Shown in pieces: positions 38,269-48,212 of a stretch of DNA of 64,000 nucleotides; within the stretch, counting starts at the first letter, position 1, and each line of letters begins with the position of its first letter. The notes under the pieces are model-generated. The model was not told where the DNA came from, did not search any database, and was given only the letters and a program-made list of their open reading frames with translations. Made by a program: the position numbers and the translations under genes. The DNA lies in assembly GCA_031288535.1 (NCBI GenBank), contig JAITRF010000034.1:1-64000 (forward strand), read 5' to 3'. This stretch comes from Desulfovibrio sp. (GTDB lineage Bacteria > Desulfobacterota > Desulfovibrionia > Desulfovibrionales > Desulfovibrionaceae).

Positions 38269-39465
38269 ATGAAGAGCGGCGCGCTGCACAACCCCGACGA
38301 CTGCACGGCCTGCGCGATCTGCACCATGCACTGCCCGGTGGCCGCAGCCACCCTCAAGTTCCGCGGGCCCAAGCTGACGGGACCGGCCTACGAACGCTTC
38401 CGGCTGTCCGGCTTTGAAGACGACGCGTCTCTGGAATATTGCTCAAACTGCAAAAACTGCGAAATCGCCTGCCCCTCCGGAGTGCCGATCGCCGATTTCA
38501 ACATGCTGGCCCGAGCCGAGTATTCCACCGGACACGGCCACGCGGCCCGCGATATGCTGACCGGACACAGCGGCGACCTCGGCAAACTCTCCTCCCCTCT
38601 GCCCGCCTTTCTTCTAAACGCCGGCATGAAAAACCGCCTGACCCGCTCCCTGCTCGACCGGGCCGGCATAGACAAACGCGCCCCCCTGCCCGCTTTCGCT
38701 CCCCTGTCGGAACGCCGCCGGCTGCGCAAAAAAAATCGCGGTCTGAAACCCGATCTCGCCCTTTTCCCCGGCTGCTTCGCACGCTATTACGACCCGAACG
38801 CCGCTCTGGACATCATCTGCCTGCTGGAAACCGCCGGCTACACCGTCGACGTGCCGGACGAATTCGTATGCTGCGGACTCCCCCTGCTGACCGGAGGACT
38901 GTACGAAGCGGCCCGCAAACGAGCCCGGATCAACTCCAAAATTCTTGCCCGCCTGGCTGAAAACAATATCCCGGTCGTTTCCCCCTGCCCAAGCTGCGCC
39001 CTGATGCTGCGCCACGAATACGGAAAACTCTTTTCAAGCGACGCACGCGTCAACAGCTACCCGGCGTCCGAGGCCGGGGACTTCATCCTGGGCTTAATCG
39101 CCCAAGGCCGCCTTTCTCTCAAAAACGCCCGCGCCCCGCGTGATCTCCTCGCCTACCACGCTCCCTGCCACCTGCGCGCGTTAGGCGTCGGACTGCCCGC
39201 CCTGGAAATCCTTAAACGCATCCCCGGCCTGCAAGTGGAAAACATGGACGCAGGTTGCTGCGGCATCTCAGGCAGCTACGGCTTCAAAAAAGGAAAATAC
39301 GAAGTAGCCATGCGCATCGGCCAAAACCTCTTCCGCTCCCTGAAAGACAGCGGGGCAAAAATCGGCCTTAGCGAATGCGGAACCTGCCGCGTACAGATGA
39401 CGCACGGCTCCGGCCTGCCCGCCGCCCATCCCCTCTCCATACTGCGCGCGAGCCTCGCAAAATAG
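38269..39465 (+). CDS. glpC: Anaerobic glycerol-3-phosphate dehydrogenase subunit C (Fe-S, CCG domains)
   Basis: CTACAICTMHCP, CSNCKNCEIACP, CCG motifs (CCGLPLLTGG, CCGISGSYGF). Confidence 0.92.
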   Translation: MKSGALHNPDDCTACAICTMHCPVAAATLKFRGPKLTGPAYERFRLSGFEDDASLEYCSNCKNCEIACPSGVPIADFNMLARAEYSTGHGHAARDMLTGHSGDLGKLSSPLPAFLLNAGMKNRLTRSLLDRAGIDKRAPLPAFAPLSERRRLRKKNRGLKPDLALFPGCFARYYDPNAALDIICLLETAGYTVDVPDEFVCCGLPLLTGGLYEAARKRARINSKILARLAENNIPVVSPCPSCALMLRHEYGKLFSSDARVNSYPASEAGDFILGLIAQGRLSLKNARAPRDLLAYHAPCHLRALGVGLPALEILKRIPGLQVENMDAGCCGISGSYGFKKGKYEVAMRIGQNLFRSLKDSGAKIGLSECGTCRVQMTHGSGLPAAHPLSILRASLAK

Positions 39466-39549
39466 AGGATTTTGCGCTTGAGATTGCCGCTTGACGGCAG
39501 AGCAGGTTCGCCCGCGACAATCTCGCGGACGTTGCTACGCTTCGCGCCG

Positions 39550-39597
39550 CCGGAGCATTTCACCGTAACGGATATTTTCAATGATGAAATGCTCCGG
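39550..39597. terminator. Possible bidirectional terminator between convergent glpC and metY
   Basis: Perfect 13 bp inverted repeat CCGGAGCATTTCA...TGAAATGCTCCGG. Confidence 0.5.
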
Positions 39598-39615
39598 TTC
39601 CTTATGCTTTACCGT

Positions 39616-40908
39616 TCAGATTATGTCCAGGGCATCGGAGAGCGCGCCGATGATGTCGTCGATATGTTCAAGTCCGACGGACAGGCGGATCAGGTCGGAG
39701 TGCAATCCGCCCGCTGCCTGCGCCTCCTCGGACAGCTGGGAATGCGTCGTGGAGGAAGAGTGGATGATCAGGCTTTTGGCGTCTCCGACATTGGCGAGCA
39801 GGCTGAAGAGTTCGATGTTGTCCACCAGCTTTATGGCCGAGGCTTCCCCGCCTTTGACGCCGAAGACCACCATGCCTCCCGCCCCCTTGGGCAGGTATTT
39901 TTGCGTCGCCGCATAGCTCGGGTCTTCTGACAGACCGGGGTAGCGCACCCAGGTGACCTTGGGGTGTTTTTGCAGGTATTGGGCCACCTGGAGCGCGTTT
40001 TCGCTATGTCTGGCCATGCGCAGGGGCAGGGTTTCCACGCCTTGCAGGAACTGCCAGGCGGCGTCCGGGGCAAGGGTCGGACCCTGGTTGCGCAGACCCA
40101 CGGTACGCAGGCGCAGGGCAAAGGCCACAGGATTCAGGTCTCCCAGATCGTGCGCGAAGCGCAGGCCGTGGTAGCCCCTGTCCGGTTCGTTGTAGAGAGT
40201 GAATTTCGGGTCCGTCCAATCGAATTTCCCGGCATCAATGACGATGCCTCCTATGCCTGCTCCGTGTCCGCCGATCCATTTGCTGAGGGAGTGAATCACG
40301 ATGTCCGCTCCGTATTCGATGGGGCGCAGAAGGGTCGGGGGGGTGAAGGTGGCGTCGACAAGCAGCGGCAGGTGGTGTTTTTTCGCTATGGCGGCGTAGC
40401 CTTCGACATCCGCCACATCCAGAAGGGGGTTGCCGATGGTTTCGATAAATATGGCGCGGGTTCTGGCATTGACGGCCTTGTCCACGGCGACGAAGTCGTT
40501 GATCGGCGTAAAATGCACCTTGATGTCCTGCTGGGGGAGGATGGCGTCAAACATGGTGTAGGTGCCGCCGTAGAGGTTGACGGCGCTGACCAGTTCATCC
40601 CCGGAGCGCAGGATGTTGGCAATGGAAAAGTAGACGGCCGAGGTGCCGCTGGACAGGGAAAGGCCGGCGGCTCCGCCGTCAAGGGCGGCCAGGCGTTTTT
40701 CCAGAACATCGTTGGTGGGGTTCATCAACCGGGCATAGATATTCCCAAGTTCGCGCAAAGCGAAAAGATCCGCTCCATGTTTGGAATCTCTGAACTTGTA
40801 AGCAGTGGTGCGGTAAACGGGCACGGCTCTGGCCAAAGTGGCCGGGTCGGCGTCCTCCTGTCCGACGTGCAGGGCCAGTGTCTCTATGCGATAGGGGTGT
40901 TTGGGCAT
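39616..40908 (-). CDS. metY: O-acetylhomoserine sulfhydrylase/aminocarboxypropyltransferase
   Basis: ETLALHVGQEDADPATLARAVPVYRTTAYKF, SLSKWIGGHGAGIGGIVID. Confidence 0.92.
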   Translation of the reverse strand: MPKHPYRIETLALHVGQEDADPATLARAVPVYRTTAYKFRDSKHGADLFALRELGNIYARLMNPTNDVLEKRLAALDGGAAGLSLSSGTSAVYFSIANILRSGDELVSAVNLYGGTYTMFDAILPQQDIKVHFTPINDFVAVDKAVNARTRAIFIETIGNPLLDVADVEGYAAIAKKHHLPLLVDATFTPPTLLRPIEYGADIVIHSLSKWIGGHGAGIGGIVIDAGKFDWTDPKFTLYNEPDRGYHGLRFAHDLGDLNPVAFALRLRTVGLRNQGPTLAPDAAWQFLQGVETLPLRMARHSENALQVAQYLQKHPKVTWVRYPGLSEDPSYAATQKYLPKGAGGMVVFGVKGGEASAIKLVDNIELFSLLANVGDAKSLIIHSSSTTHSQLSEEAQAAGGLHSDLIRLSVGLEHIDDIIGALSDALDII

Positions 40909-41132
40909 GCTGACCTTCCTTGTTCTGTAAATTTTAGAGCGGGTGGACCTTGACGCCTGCTCCGGCGGCCACGGGCAAAAGCAGGATATATAAATTTGCC
41001 GGCGCCGGAAATATCAAATTCGCATATCCTTATTCCATTGCCGACTGCAAATTTCATAATTTGCGCCTGCAAATGAAATGGCGCGACAGGACGCCGCAGG
41101 CGGCGTGAACAAAGCAAAAACCGCATTTTTTT

Positions 41133-41174
41133 GCGATCTTCACACCTGTTACGGCAGTGCAGGCGTGACATCCC
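41133..41174 (-). repeat. Dispersed hairpin element (copy 1)
   Basis: Reverse complement GGGATGTCACGCCTGCACTGCCGTAACAGGTGTGAAGATCGC aligns to 53106-53146. Confidence 0.75.
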
Positions 41175-41186
41175 AACAGGCCTTGT

Positions 41187-44100
41187 CTACCAGTCCAGGG
41201 TCGCCTTGAAGGCCCGCGCCATATCTTCCACATCGACACTGAACAGTTCCGCGCCTCCAAAGGACAGGCAAAGTTCCGTCCCGGCGCATACCGTCCCTAT
41301 ACGGGCGGCATCGTGTCCAGGACGACCACAAGCAAACAGCGCCTCAAAGGCGCCGCTTTTGTCTTCCGGCACGGCAACCAGCAGGCGGCTTGCCGATTCC
41401 GCATACAAAAGCGAAGTCACGGCATCTTCCGGCCCCTGTCCCTCAAACCCCGATCGGGGCACGCGATCAAGGTCGACACCTGCGCCCAGCCGGCCGCCTA
41501 TGCACATCTCGGCCAGGGCCACGCACAGCCCGCCGTCCGACAAATCGTGGCAGGAGCTGACCAGCTTTTGGCGCATGGCCTCGTGGAGCAAAAAATATCT
41601 CGCCCGCGCCGTTTCGGCCACAACTTCAGGAACAGCGCCTCCCCGAAGCCCCAGTTCGTCTGCGATTTCGCTTCCGGCCAGCTCCGGCCGGGTTACCCCG
41701 AGGATATAGATCCGCTCTCCCGCCCGCTTGAAATCACTGCTCACGGCCAAAGACACGTCCGGGATGAAGCCCAGAACGGAAAAAAGCAGGGCGGGCGGAA
41801 TCGATATCTTGATCCCGCCCCCGGTATAGTCGTTTTTCATGGAATCCTTGCCGGACACGCAGGGCAGGTCATAGGCCAGGCATAAATCTTCCAGGGCCTG
41901 ACAGGCGCGCACAAGCTGGGCAAGTTTGTATTCCCCGTCCGGGGTCTTTTCCGAACGCACCGGATCGCACCAGCAAAAATTGTCCACCCCGGCCAGACGC
42001 TCCGGATCGGCGCCCACCGCCACCGCGTTGCGCACCGCCTCGTCCACTGCGTTGGCGGCCATCCAATAGGTATCAGCATCGCTGAACTTCGGGCAAATGC
42101 CATGGGACAGGACGATACCCGCCTCGCAGGCCAGAACCGGGCGCAGAACCGCCGCATCCGAAGGGCCGTCGCGCATCGCTCCCACCAAGGGTTTGATCGC
42201 GCTGCCTCCTTTGACTTCATGGTCGTATTGGCGGATCAGATATTCCTTGCTGCAGATATTTAGGCGACCGAGCATGCGCAGCAGCAACTCGCGATGTTCA
42301 ATCCCGCCTTGCTTTCTCACCCGCTCCGGGCTTGTCTCCACTCCGTCGGCGTCCGTCAGGACGCTGACCCTAGCCGGATAAGCGGCCGGACGCTCCCAGC
42401 GCGCGCGCAGTTCCATACGCGGCAATCCGTGATGCATGAAATCCATACGTAGCCGAGTGACCTGAACATCTCCGTAGACGACATGGAAAAACCCGGAATC
42501 CGTAAATTCACCCAAAGCGCTGGCTTCCACGTCCATCTCTCCCGCCAGTTCCAGGAAAGCCTGCAAGTTGTCCTTCGGCACGGCCAGGGTCATACGTTCC
42601 TGCGCCTCTGACAGAAGAATTTCCCAAGGCCGCAGGCCATCGTATTTGAGAGGGGCTTTGGCCAGATCCAGGATACAGCCGCCGGTGTCCTCTGCCATTT
42701 CGCCTACGGAGGAAGAAAGCCCGCCCGCCCCGTTGTCCGTGATCGAGTTATAAAGGCCGAGATCTCGCGCCCGTATGATAAAATCGTAAAGTTTGCGCTG
42801 AGTTATGGGATCGCCGATCTGCACGGCCGTGGCCGGGGAATCCTCGTGCAGTTCCTCGGAAGAAAAGGTCGCGCCGTGGATGCCGTCCTTGCCTATCCGG
42901 CCTCCGGCCATGACCACCGCATCCCCCGCAACGGCTTTCTTCTCATAGCCGCGCCGCCCGTGAATGCGGGCCGGCAAAAGACCGACAGTCCCGCAATAGA
43001 CAAGCGGTTTGCCCAGAAAACGCCGGTCAAAAACCATGGAGCCGTTTACCGTGGGTATGCCGCTCTTGTTGCCGCCGTCTTTCACCCCCTCGCCCACCCC
43101 TTCCATGATCCGGCGCGGGTGCAGAATGCGCGGGGGCAACTCGCCGTCGTAAAAGGGAGAGGCAAAACAAAACACGTCCGTATTGCAGACAAGTTCCGCC
43201 CCCAGACCTGTACCCATGGGATCGCGGTTCACTCCGACAATGCCTGTCAGCGCTCCCCCGTAAGGGTCCAGAGCGGAAGGGCTGTTGTGCGTTTCCACCT
43301 TGATGCAGATGTCGTAGTCCTCGTTAAAGGCCACGACTCCCGCATTGTCCCTGAAAACCGAACGGCAGAAATCACGCTTTCCGAGCTTTTCCCTGATCCT
43401 GGCCGTGACCTGCCGGATGCGGCTGTCGTACAGGCCGTCTATCACCTCTTTGCGGCCCGTTTCCGCATCTTCGTAACCTATGCGCGCGGCAAAAATTTTG
43501 TGCTTGCAATGCTCGGACCAAGTCTGGGCCAGCACTTCCATCTCCGCATCGGTGGGGTCCTTGGCCTGCTCCGGGGGAAACCCGGCCGCAAGCCGTTCGC
43601 CTACCGTGTCGGGGCGGGAAAAATAGGCGCGCGCGGCCCGCAATTCCTCCAGCGAAAGCGCCCAGGTGTTTTGCCGGCTTAAGTCCAGCATTTCCGCATC
43701 TGACATGGAAGTCAGGGGCACGCGCTCCACAGCGGCGCTGGCCGCGCCGCTGACCCCGGCGGCGCGCGGCGCAAACCCCGGATTAACCCGCCAATCCTCC
43801 CCGCTCTTCAAGCTGTATCGCTGGATAAGCTCGTTTACCAGCAGATCGCGGGCTATGCGCTCCGCATCCGCCCTGCTCAAAGCGCCCTGCAGATGGCAGC
43901 GGACGGCCGTATATGCGGCCAACGCCCGCTTATCCGCGATACCCAGGACAAGGGCCAGGGTATCGCGGGCGGTGCGCCCTTCGTTATCAGTCACGCCGGG
44001 GCGGAAGGCGGCTTCGATTATCCAGTCCGCGTCCGAAGGGAAAGGGGAAAGAGATGCGTCCTGAAGCACAGGATCATGCAACGCCGCCTTCTCAATAGCG

Positions 44101-44261
44101 TCCTGCAGCTCGTCGCTTCCCAGGCCATCCACAATATAGGCCTTGGTCAGCCTGACTCCCTCGACTTCCAGACCAAGCGCATCGCGAATCCGCCGCGCCA
44201 AGTTGCGGCCGATGCAATCATCCAGGTCCGGTTTCAATCGCACTTCCAAAGTGTAAAGCAT
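41187..44261 (-). CDS. purL: Phosphoribosylformylglycinamidine synthase (PurL, with PurS-like N-terminus)
   Basis: EVRLKPDLDDCIGRNLARRIRDALGL; TWSEHCKHKIF; VETHNSPSALDPYGGALTGIVGVNRDPMG; KDSMKNDY. Confidence 0.95.
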   Translation of the reverse strand: MLYTLEVRLKPDLDDCIGRNLARRIRDALGLEVEGVRLTKAYIVDGLGSDELQDAIEKAALHDPVLQDASLSPFPSDADWIIEAAFRPGVTDNEGRTARDTLALVLGIADKRALAAYTAVRCHLQGALSRADAERIARDLLVNELIQRYSLKSGEDWRVNPGFAPRAAGVSGAASAAVERVPLTSMSDAEMLDLSRQNTWALSLEELRAARAYFSRPDTVGERLAAGFPPEQAKDPTDAEMEVLAQTWSEHCKHKIFAARIGYEDAETGRKEVIDGLYDSRIRQVTARIREKLGKRDFCRSVFRDNAGVVAFNEDYDICIKVETHNSPSALDPYGGALTGIVGVNRDPMGTGLGAELVCNTDVFCFASPFYDGELPPRILHPRRIMEGVGEGVKDGGNKSGIPTVNGSMVFDRRFLGKPLVYCGTVGLLPARIHGRRGYEKKAVAGDAVVMAGGRIGKDGIHGATFSSEELHEDSPATAVQIGDPITQRKLYDFIIRARDLGLYNSITDNGAGGLSSSVGEMAEDTGGCILDLAKAPLKYDGLRPWEILLSEAQERMTLAVPKDNLQAFLELAGEMDVEASALGEFTDSGFFHVVYGDVQVTRLRMDFMHHGLPRMELRARWERPAAYPARVSVLTDADGVETSPERVRKQGGIEHRELLLRMLGRLNICSKEYLIRQYDHEVKGGSAIKPLVGAMRDGPSDAAVLRPVLACEAGIVLSHGICPKFSDADTYWMAANAVDEAVRNAVAVGADPERLAGVDNFCWCDPVRSEKTPDGEYKLAQLVRACQALEDLCLAYDLPCVSGKDSMKNDYTGGGIKISIPPALLFSVLGFIPDVSLAVSSDFKRAGERIYILGVTRPELAGSEIADELGLRGGAVPEVVAETARARYFLLHEAMRQKLVSSCHDLSDGGLCVALAEMCIGGRLGAGVDLDRVPRSGFEGQGPEDAVTSLLYAESASRLLVAVPEDKSGAFEALFACGRPGHDAARIGTVCAGTELCLSFGGAELFSVDVEDMARAFKATLDW

Positions 44262-44348
44262 ACAAACTCCGAAAACCGGCGCGAACGCCGCCACAAAAAG
44301 CCAGACCTCCGCTTGACCGGAGAAAAAAGTTGTTATACCTGGGACAAA

Positions 44349-44682
44349 GCGGTTTAAGGAAGCGCCGGGTTATTCCCTTGAGGGGACTTTGCCCGCCGTA
44401 AAGCAGGCGTTTCAAGCGTAAACCGCCAAGGGTTCGGCAAACTCGGCGGACATTCCGCAGGATGCGAAAAAGCATACAGAACCTTGGCGAAGCTCGCAAG
44501 TGCCCCGCGAAGGCGAACTTGCTCCGTCGTAAGCGACAATCTCAAACGTAAACTGCTCCAGAGCATTTTACGCTTGAAATGCTTGCTTAACGGCGGGCAA
44601 AGCCCGCCTGCAAGCATTTTGCGGCAAGGATTTGCAAGCAAATCCTCGCAGAGCAGTCCAAATTTCAAAGTTGAACTGCTCG
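44349..44682. repeat. Cluster of REP-like palindromic modules in the purL-nikR divergent intergenic region
   Basis: AGCGGTTTA...TAAACCGC, TAAACTGCTC..., and full-length inverted copy of the 34192-34311 element at 44561-44682. Confidence 0.75.
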
Positions 44683-44722
44683 AGAAAAAAATCGTTCCGG
44701 CAGTGGAAGAACTGGAGTTTTT

Positions 44723-45142
44723 ATGGGAAGCACCATCCGCTTCGGCGTGTCTCTGGATTCCGATTTGCTGGAACGCTTTGACGAGCTTTCACGGGCAAGC
44801 GGCTATCATACCCGCTCGGAGGCTATACGGGATCTGATCCGCAAAAACCTGGTGCAACAGGAATGGGAAAACAGCGAGGCGGAATCCGCCGCCACCCTTA
44901 CCCTGGTTTACGACCACCACAAAAGCGATCTGGCCCAGCGCATAACCTCGGCCCAACACGATGCGCACGAGTTGATTGTCACCACCCTGCATGTGCACCT
45001 GGACCACCATAACTGTCTTGAAGTCCTGGTGCTCAAAGGTCCCGGCGCCGAACTGCTTGAACTCGGACGCCGCCTGATTGCCGTCAAGGACGTCAAGTTC
45101 GGCAAACTTTGCTTAGCCACGACCGGAGAAAACCTCCCCTGA
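44723..45142 (+). CDS. nikR: Nickel-responsive transcriptional regulator NikR
   Basis: RHH N-term [22 protein letters not shown]; metal site [18 protein letters not shown]. Confidence 0.93.
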   Translation: MGSTIRFGVSLDSDLLERFDELSRASGYHTRSEAIRDLIRKNLVQQEWENSEAESAATLTLVYDHHKSDLAQRITSAQHDAHELIVTTLHVHLDHHNCLEVLVLKGPGAELLELGRRLIAVKDVKFGKLCLATTGENLP

Positions 45143-45171
45143 CCCAGGCATTCCCAAACGCGACCAACATC

Positions 45172-45996
45172 ATGAAAGACGTGCAAAACACCCCGGCTGA
45201 CGTGGCAATGCCCATTGACAGCGTAGGGGTGCGCAATCTGAGCCTGCCGATCTCCGTAAGCCGACGTGAAGGCGGCGCGCAGTCCACCGTTGCCCTTGTC
45301 GAACTGGGGGTGGATCTGCCGGCCCATTTCAAAGGCACGCACATGAGCCGGTTTATCGAGGTACTGGAAAGGCGACAGGAGGATCTGAGCTACAAGAGCA
45401 TCCGAGGTCTGCTGGAAAACATTCTGGAGCGTCTGGACGCGCGCAAGGCCCGTGTCACATTCGACTTTACCTTTTTCATGCCCAGACCCTCCCCGGTCAG
45501 CAAATCCACCGCCCTGCAAAGTTACCGCTGCAAAATCACCGGAGAACTTTCCCGTGCCGGGGAAAACAGGCTCGACTTTGTTCTGGAAGTAATAGTCCCG
45601 GTCATGACCGTCTGCCCCTGCTCCAAGGCCATCAGCGCAGAAGGGGCGCACAGCCAGAGAACGGAAGTCCGCCTCACCCTGCATCTCAAAAATTTCTGCT
45701 GGCTGGAAGACTTCATTGAAATCGCGGAATCCTCTGGTTCAGCGCCGGTTTATCCCCTGCTGAAACGCGATGATGAAAAATTCGTCACCGAGCAGGCCTT
45801 CGCAAATCCCTGCTTTGTGGAGGATGTTGTGCGTAATATTGCGGAAAAACTGGAAAACAACCAGCATATCTCTTGGTTCAAAGTCGAAGTGGAAAGCTTT
45901 GAATCCATCCACGCCCATAACGCCTTCGCCAGGATCGAACGCCATACCGAACCTGATGCCGGTATTTCCCGCGGCGGGTTCTGCAGCGTGGCCTAG
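45172..45996 (+). CDS. folE2: GTP cyclohydrolase FolE2
   Basis: FolE2 family sequence ([42 protein letters not shown]). Confidence 0.93.
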   Translation: MKDVQNTPADVAMPIDSVGVRNLSLPISVSRREGGAQSTVALVELGVDLPAHFKGTHMSRFIEVLERRQEDLSYKSIRGLLENILERLDARKARVTFDFTFFMPRPSPVSKSTALQSYRCKITGELSRAGENRLDFVLEVIVPVMTVCPCSKAISAEGAHSQRTEVRLTLHLKNFCWLEDFIEIAESSGSAPVYPLLKRDDEKFVTEQAFANPCFVEDVVRNIAEKLENNQHISWFKVEVESFESIHAHNAFARIERHTEPDAGISRGGFCSVA

Positions 45997-45997
45997 G

Positions 45998-46093
45998 CAG
46001 TTCAACTTTGAAATTTGGACTGCTCTGCAAGGATTTGCCTGCAAATCCTTGCCGCGAAATGTTTGTAGGCGGGCTTTGCCCGCCTGCGGCAAT
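45998..46093 (+). repeat. Modular REP-like palindromic element
   Basis: CAGTTCAACTTTGAAATTTGGACTGCTCTGCAAGGATTTGCCTGCAAATCCTTGCCGCGAAATG, matches 34192-34311. Confidence 0.8.
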
Positions 46094-46136
46094 CCGGCCG
46101 CTCTGAACCGCTACAACCCCTGGAAACGACACGCGG

Positions 46137-48191
46137 TCATATCCACCACCCTTCCCTGACCGCGCCGCACACCGCCACGGTGAGGCGGGCAAGCTCCTCT
46201 TTGCTGATTATGTACGGGGGCATAAGGTAGATCAGCCGGTTGAAGGGGCGAATCCACACCCCGTGTTCTTCGACGAAATAGCGCACCAGCCTTTGCACGT
46301 TCACCGGCCTTTCCATTTCCAGAACCCCTATGGCGCCCAGCACGCGCACATCGGCAACTCCCCCAAACCCCTTGCAGGGCTCAAGACCCAAGCGCAGACC
46401 GGCCTCTATGCCCAAGACCCGGTCCCGCCATTCCCCGCTGCCCAAAATGTCCAGACTCGCTCCGGCTACGGCGCAGGCCAGCGGGTTGGCCATAAAGGTC
46501 GGCCCGTGCATCAGAATCCCGCCCCGCCGGGAGATGCCCTCGGCCACGGCATCGCTCGCCAGCACTGCAGAGAGGGTGATAACTCCGCCGGTCAGCGCCT
46601 TGCCCAGACACATGATATCCGGGCTCACCCGCGCCCATTCGCAGGCGAACAACCTGCCGGTGCGGCCGAAACCGGTGGCTATCTCATCCAGAATCAGCAG
46701 ACAGCCGTGCTCCAGACACAATTCCCGCGCCCTGTACAGATAATCCGGATGATAAAACCACATGCCGCCCGCGCCCTGCACGATCGGCTCCAGAATAAGG
46801 GCGGCGATCTCCCTGCCCCGCACCTTGAAGATATTTTCCAGTTCCTGCGCGGACTGCGAGGTATAGAGGGCGTCGAAACGGCATTCCGGTCTGGGCGCGA
46901 AAATCTGCTCGGGCAGAACCCCCTGAAAGAGCGAGTGCATGCCGTTCACCGGATCGCATACGCTCATGGCTCCCAAAGTATCGCCGTGATAAGCCCCGCG
47001 CAGGGCGAGAATGCGCTTTTTCTCCGGTCTGCCGAGGGCCATCTGATATTGAAGGGCCATCTTGAGGGCGACTTCCACCGCCACCGAACCGGAATCCGCA
47101 TAAAAAATCTTTTCCAGGCCAGCAGGGGCGATTTCAAGCAGCCTGCGTCCCAAATCCACAGCCGGGGCGTGGGTGAAGCCTCCGAACATGACGTGGGGCA
47201 TGCGCCCCGCCTGCCCGCGCAGGCTTTGCAGCAGCTCGGCCCGCCCGTAGCCGTGCGCCGCGCACCACCACGAAGACATGCCGTCCACCAGAAAACGTCC
47301 GTCGCGCAGAATTATGCTCGCTCCCCGCGCGCGTACGGCCTCGTACGCCCTTGGCTGGAGCGCGGGCGAACTGTAAGGATGCCAGAGATGCTCCCGGTCA
47401 AAATCCAGGATTGAAGCGGCGTAAGCCGTATCGGCCCGGCACGGGGCGCAAAGCGCGGCCGCCGCCGCGGACAACACCCCGGAGGCTTTCTCCCAGGCGC
47501 GCTCGCGCCGTCTCGCGTCCAGCGCCAGCAATCCGGGGACAAAGGGAAGCTCTCCCAGACAAGGCAAAGCGCCCCGCCGGGAAATAATCGCCCCGTTATC
47601 CCCATGAATGCGCCTTTCCAGATCGCCTTCCCTACCCGAAGCAGGCGCGCTCGCGTTCAGCAGCACAAAGCCGCAAGGCTCGATTCCGCGCCCGCGCGCG
47701 GCTTCTATGGAAAGCAGGGCGTGGTTGATCGCCCCCAGACGATTCGGTACGGCCAACACCAAAGACGCGTCCAGACACGCGAAAAAATCCAGCAGGCTCT
47801 CCTCTTCGTTCAAAGGGGTCAAAAGCCCGCCCGCGCCCTCAAGCAGCACGAAATCAGCCCCTGACTGATCGAGACAGGCGCGCAGATCAAGGTTCAGTCC
47901 GGCGACGCTTATATCCCGCCCCTCCAAGCGGGCGGCCAGATGCGGAGAAGCAGGGGCGCGCAGGGTGACAAGAGCCGCGCTCTGCGCCTGCGGACAGGCC
48001 TGCCGGTAGACTTCCACATCCGGGGCAAGCAACTCCCCGCCCGGGGCCTCATAGCAACCGGTCTGGACGGGTTTTACCGCCAGAACCCCGCGCCCAAGCG
48101 CATGCGCCGCGCGCGCCAGCGCGGCGCAAAGCACGGTTTTGCCGACACCGGTATCCGTGCCGCAAACGCAGATCAAACGGAGTTCAGCCAT
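46137..48191 (-). CDS. bioDA: Fused dethiobiotin synthetase (BioD) - DAPA aminotransferase (BioA)
   Basis: N-term ICVCGTDTGVGKTVLCAAL and KPVQTGCYEAP; C-term DREHLWHPYSSP, DGMSSWWCAAHGYG, LILDEIATGFGRTG; single ORF. Confidence 0.93.
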   Translation of the reverse strand: MAELRLICVCGTDTGVGKTVLCAALARAAHALGRGVLAVKPVQTGCYEAPGGELLAPDVEVYRQACPQAQSAALVTLRAPASPHLAARLEGRDISVAGLNLDLRACLDQSGADFVLLEGAGGLLTPLNEEESLLDFFACLDASLVLAVPNRLGAINHALLSIEAARGRGIEPCGFVLLNASAPASGREGDLERRIHGDNGAIISRRGALPCLGELPFVPGLLALDARRRERAWEKASGVLSAAAAALCAPCRADTAYAASILDFDREHLWHPYSSPALQPRAYEAVRARGASIILRDGRFLVDGMSSWWCAAHGYGRAELLQSLRGQAGRMPHVMFGGFTHAPAVDLGRRLLEIAPAGLEKIFYADSGSVAVEVALKMALQYQMALGRPEKKRILALRGAYHGDTLGAMSVCDPVNGMHSLFQGVLPEQIFAPRPECRFDALYTSQSAQELENIFKVRGREIAALILEPIVQGAGGMWFYHPDYLYRARELCLEHGCLLILDEIATGFGRTGRLFACEWARVSPDIMCLGKALTGGVITLSAVLASDAVAEGISRRGGILMHGPTFMANPLACAVAGASLDILGSGEWRDRVLGIEAGLRLGLEPCKGFGGVADVRVLGAIGVLEMERPVNVQRLVRYFVEEHGVWIRPFNRLIYLMPPYIISKEELARLTVAVCGAVREGWWI

Positions 48192-48212
48192 GCAAAGATT
48201 TCTTTCCGGACC

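Noticed and set aside
40909-41150. SAM riboswitch or T-box upstream of metY
   Set aside because: Region was examined because metY genes often carry one, but no convincing SAM-I/SAM-II core could be recognised by eye; an Rfam scan would settle it.
44349-44682. CRISPR-like array
   Set aside because: Repeats are palindromic, of unequal length and spacing with no regular spacers and no cas genes nearby; interpreted as REP-like elements.
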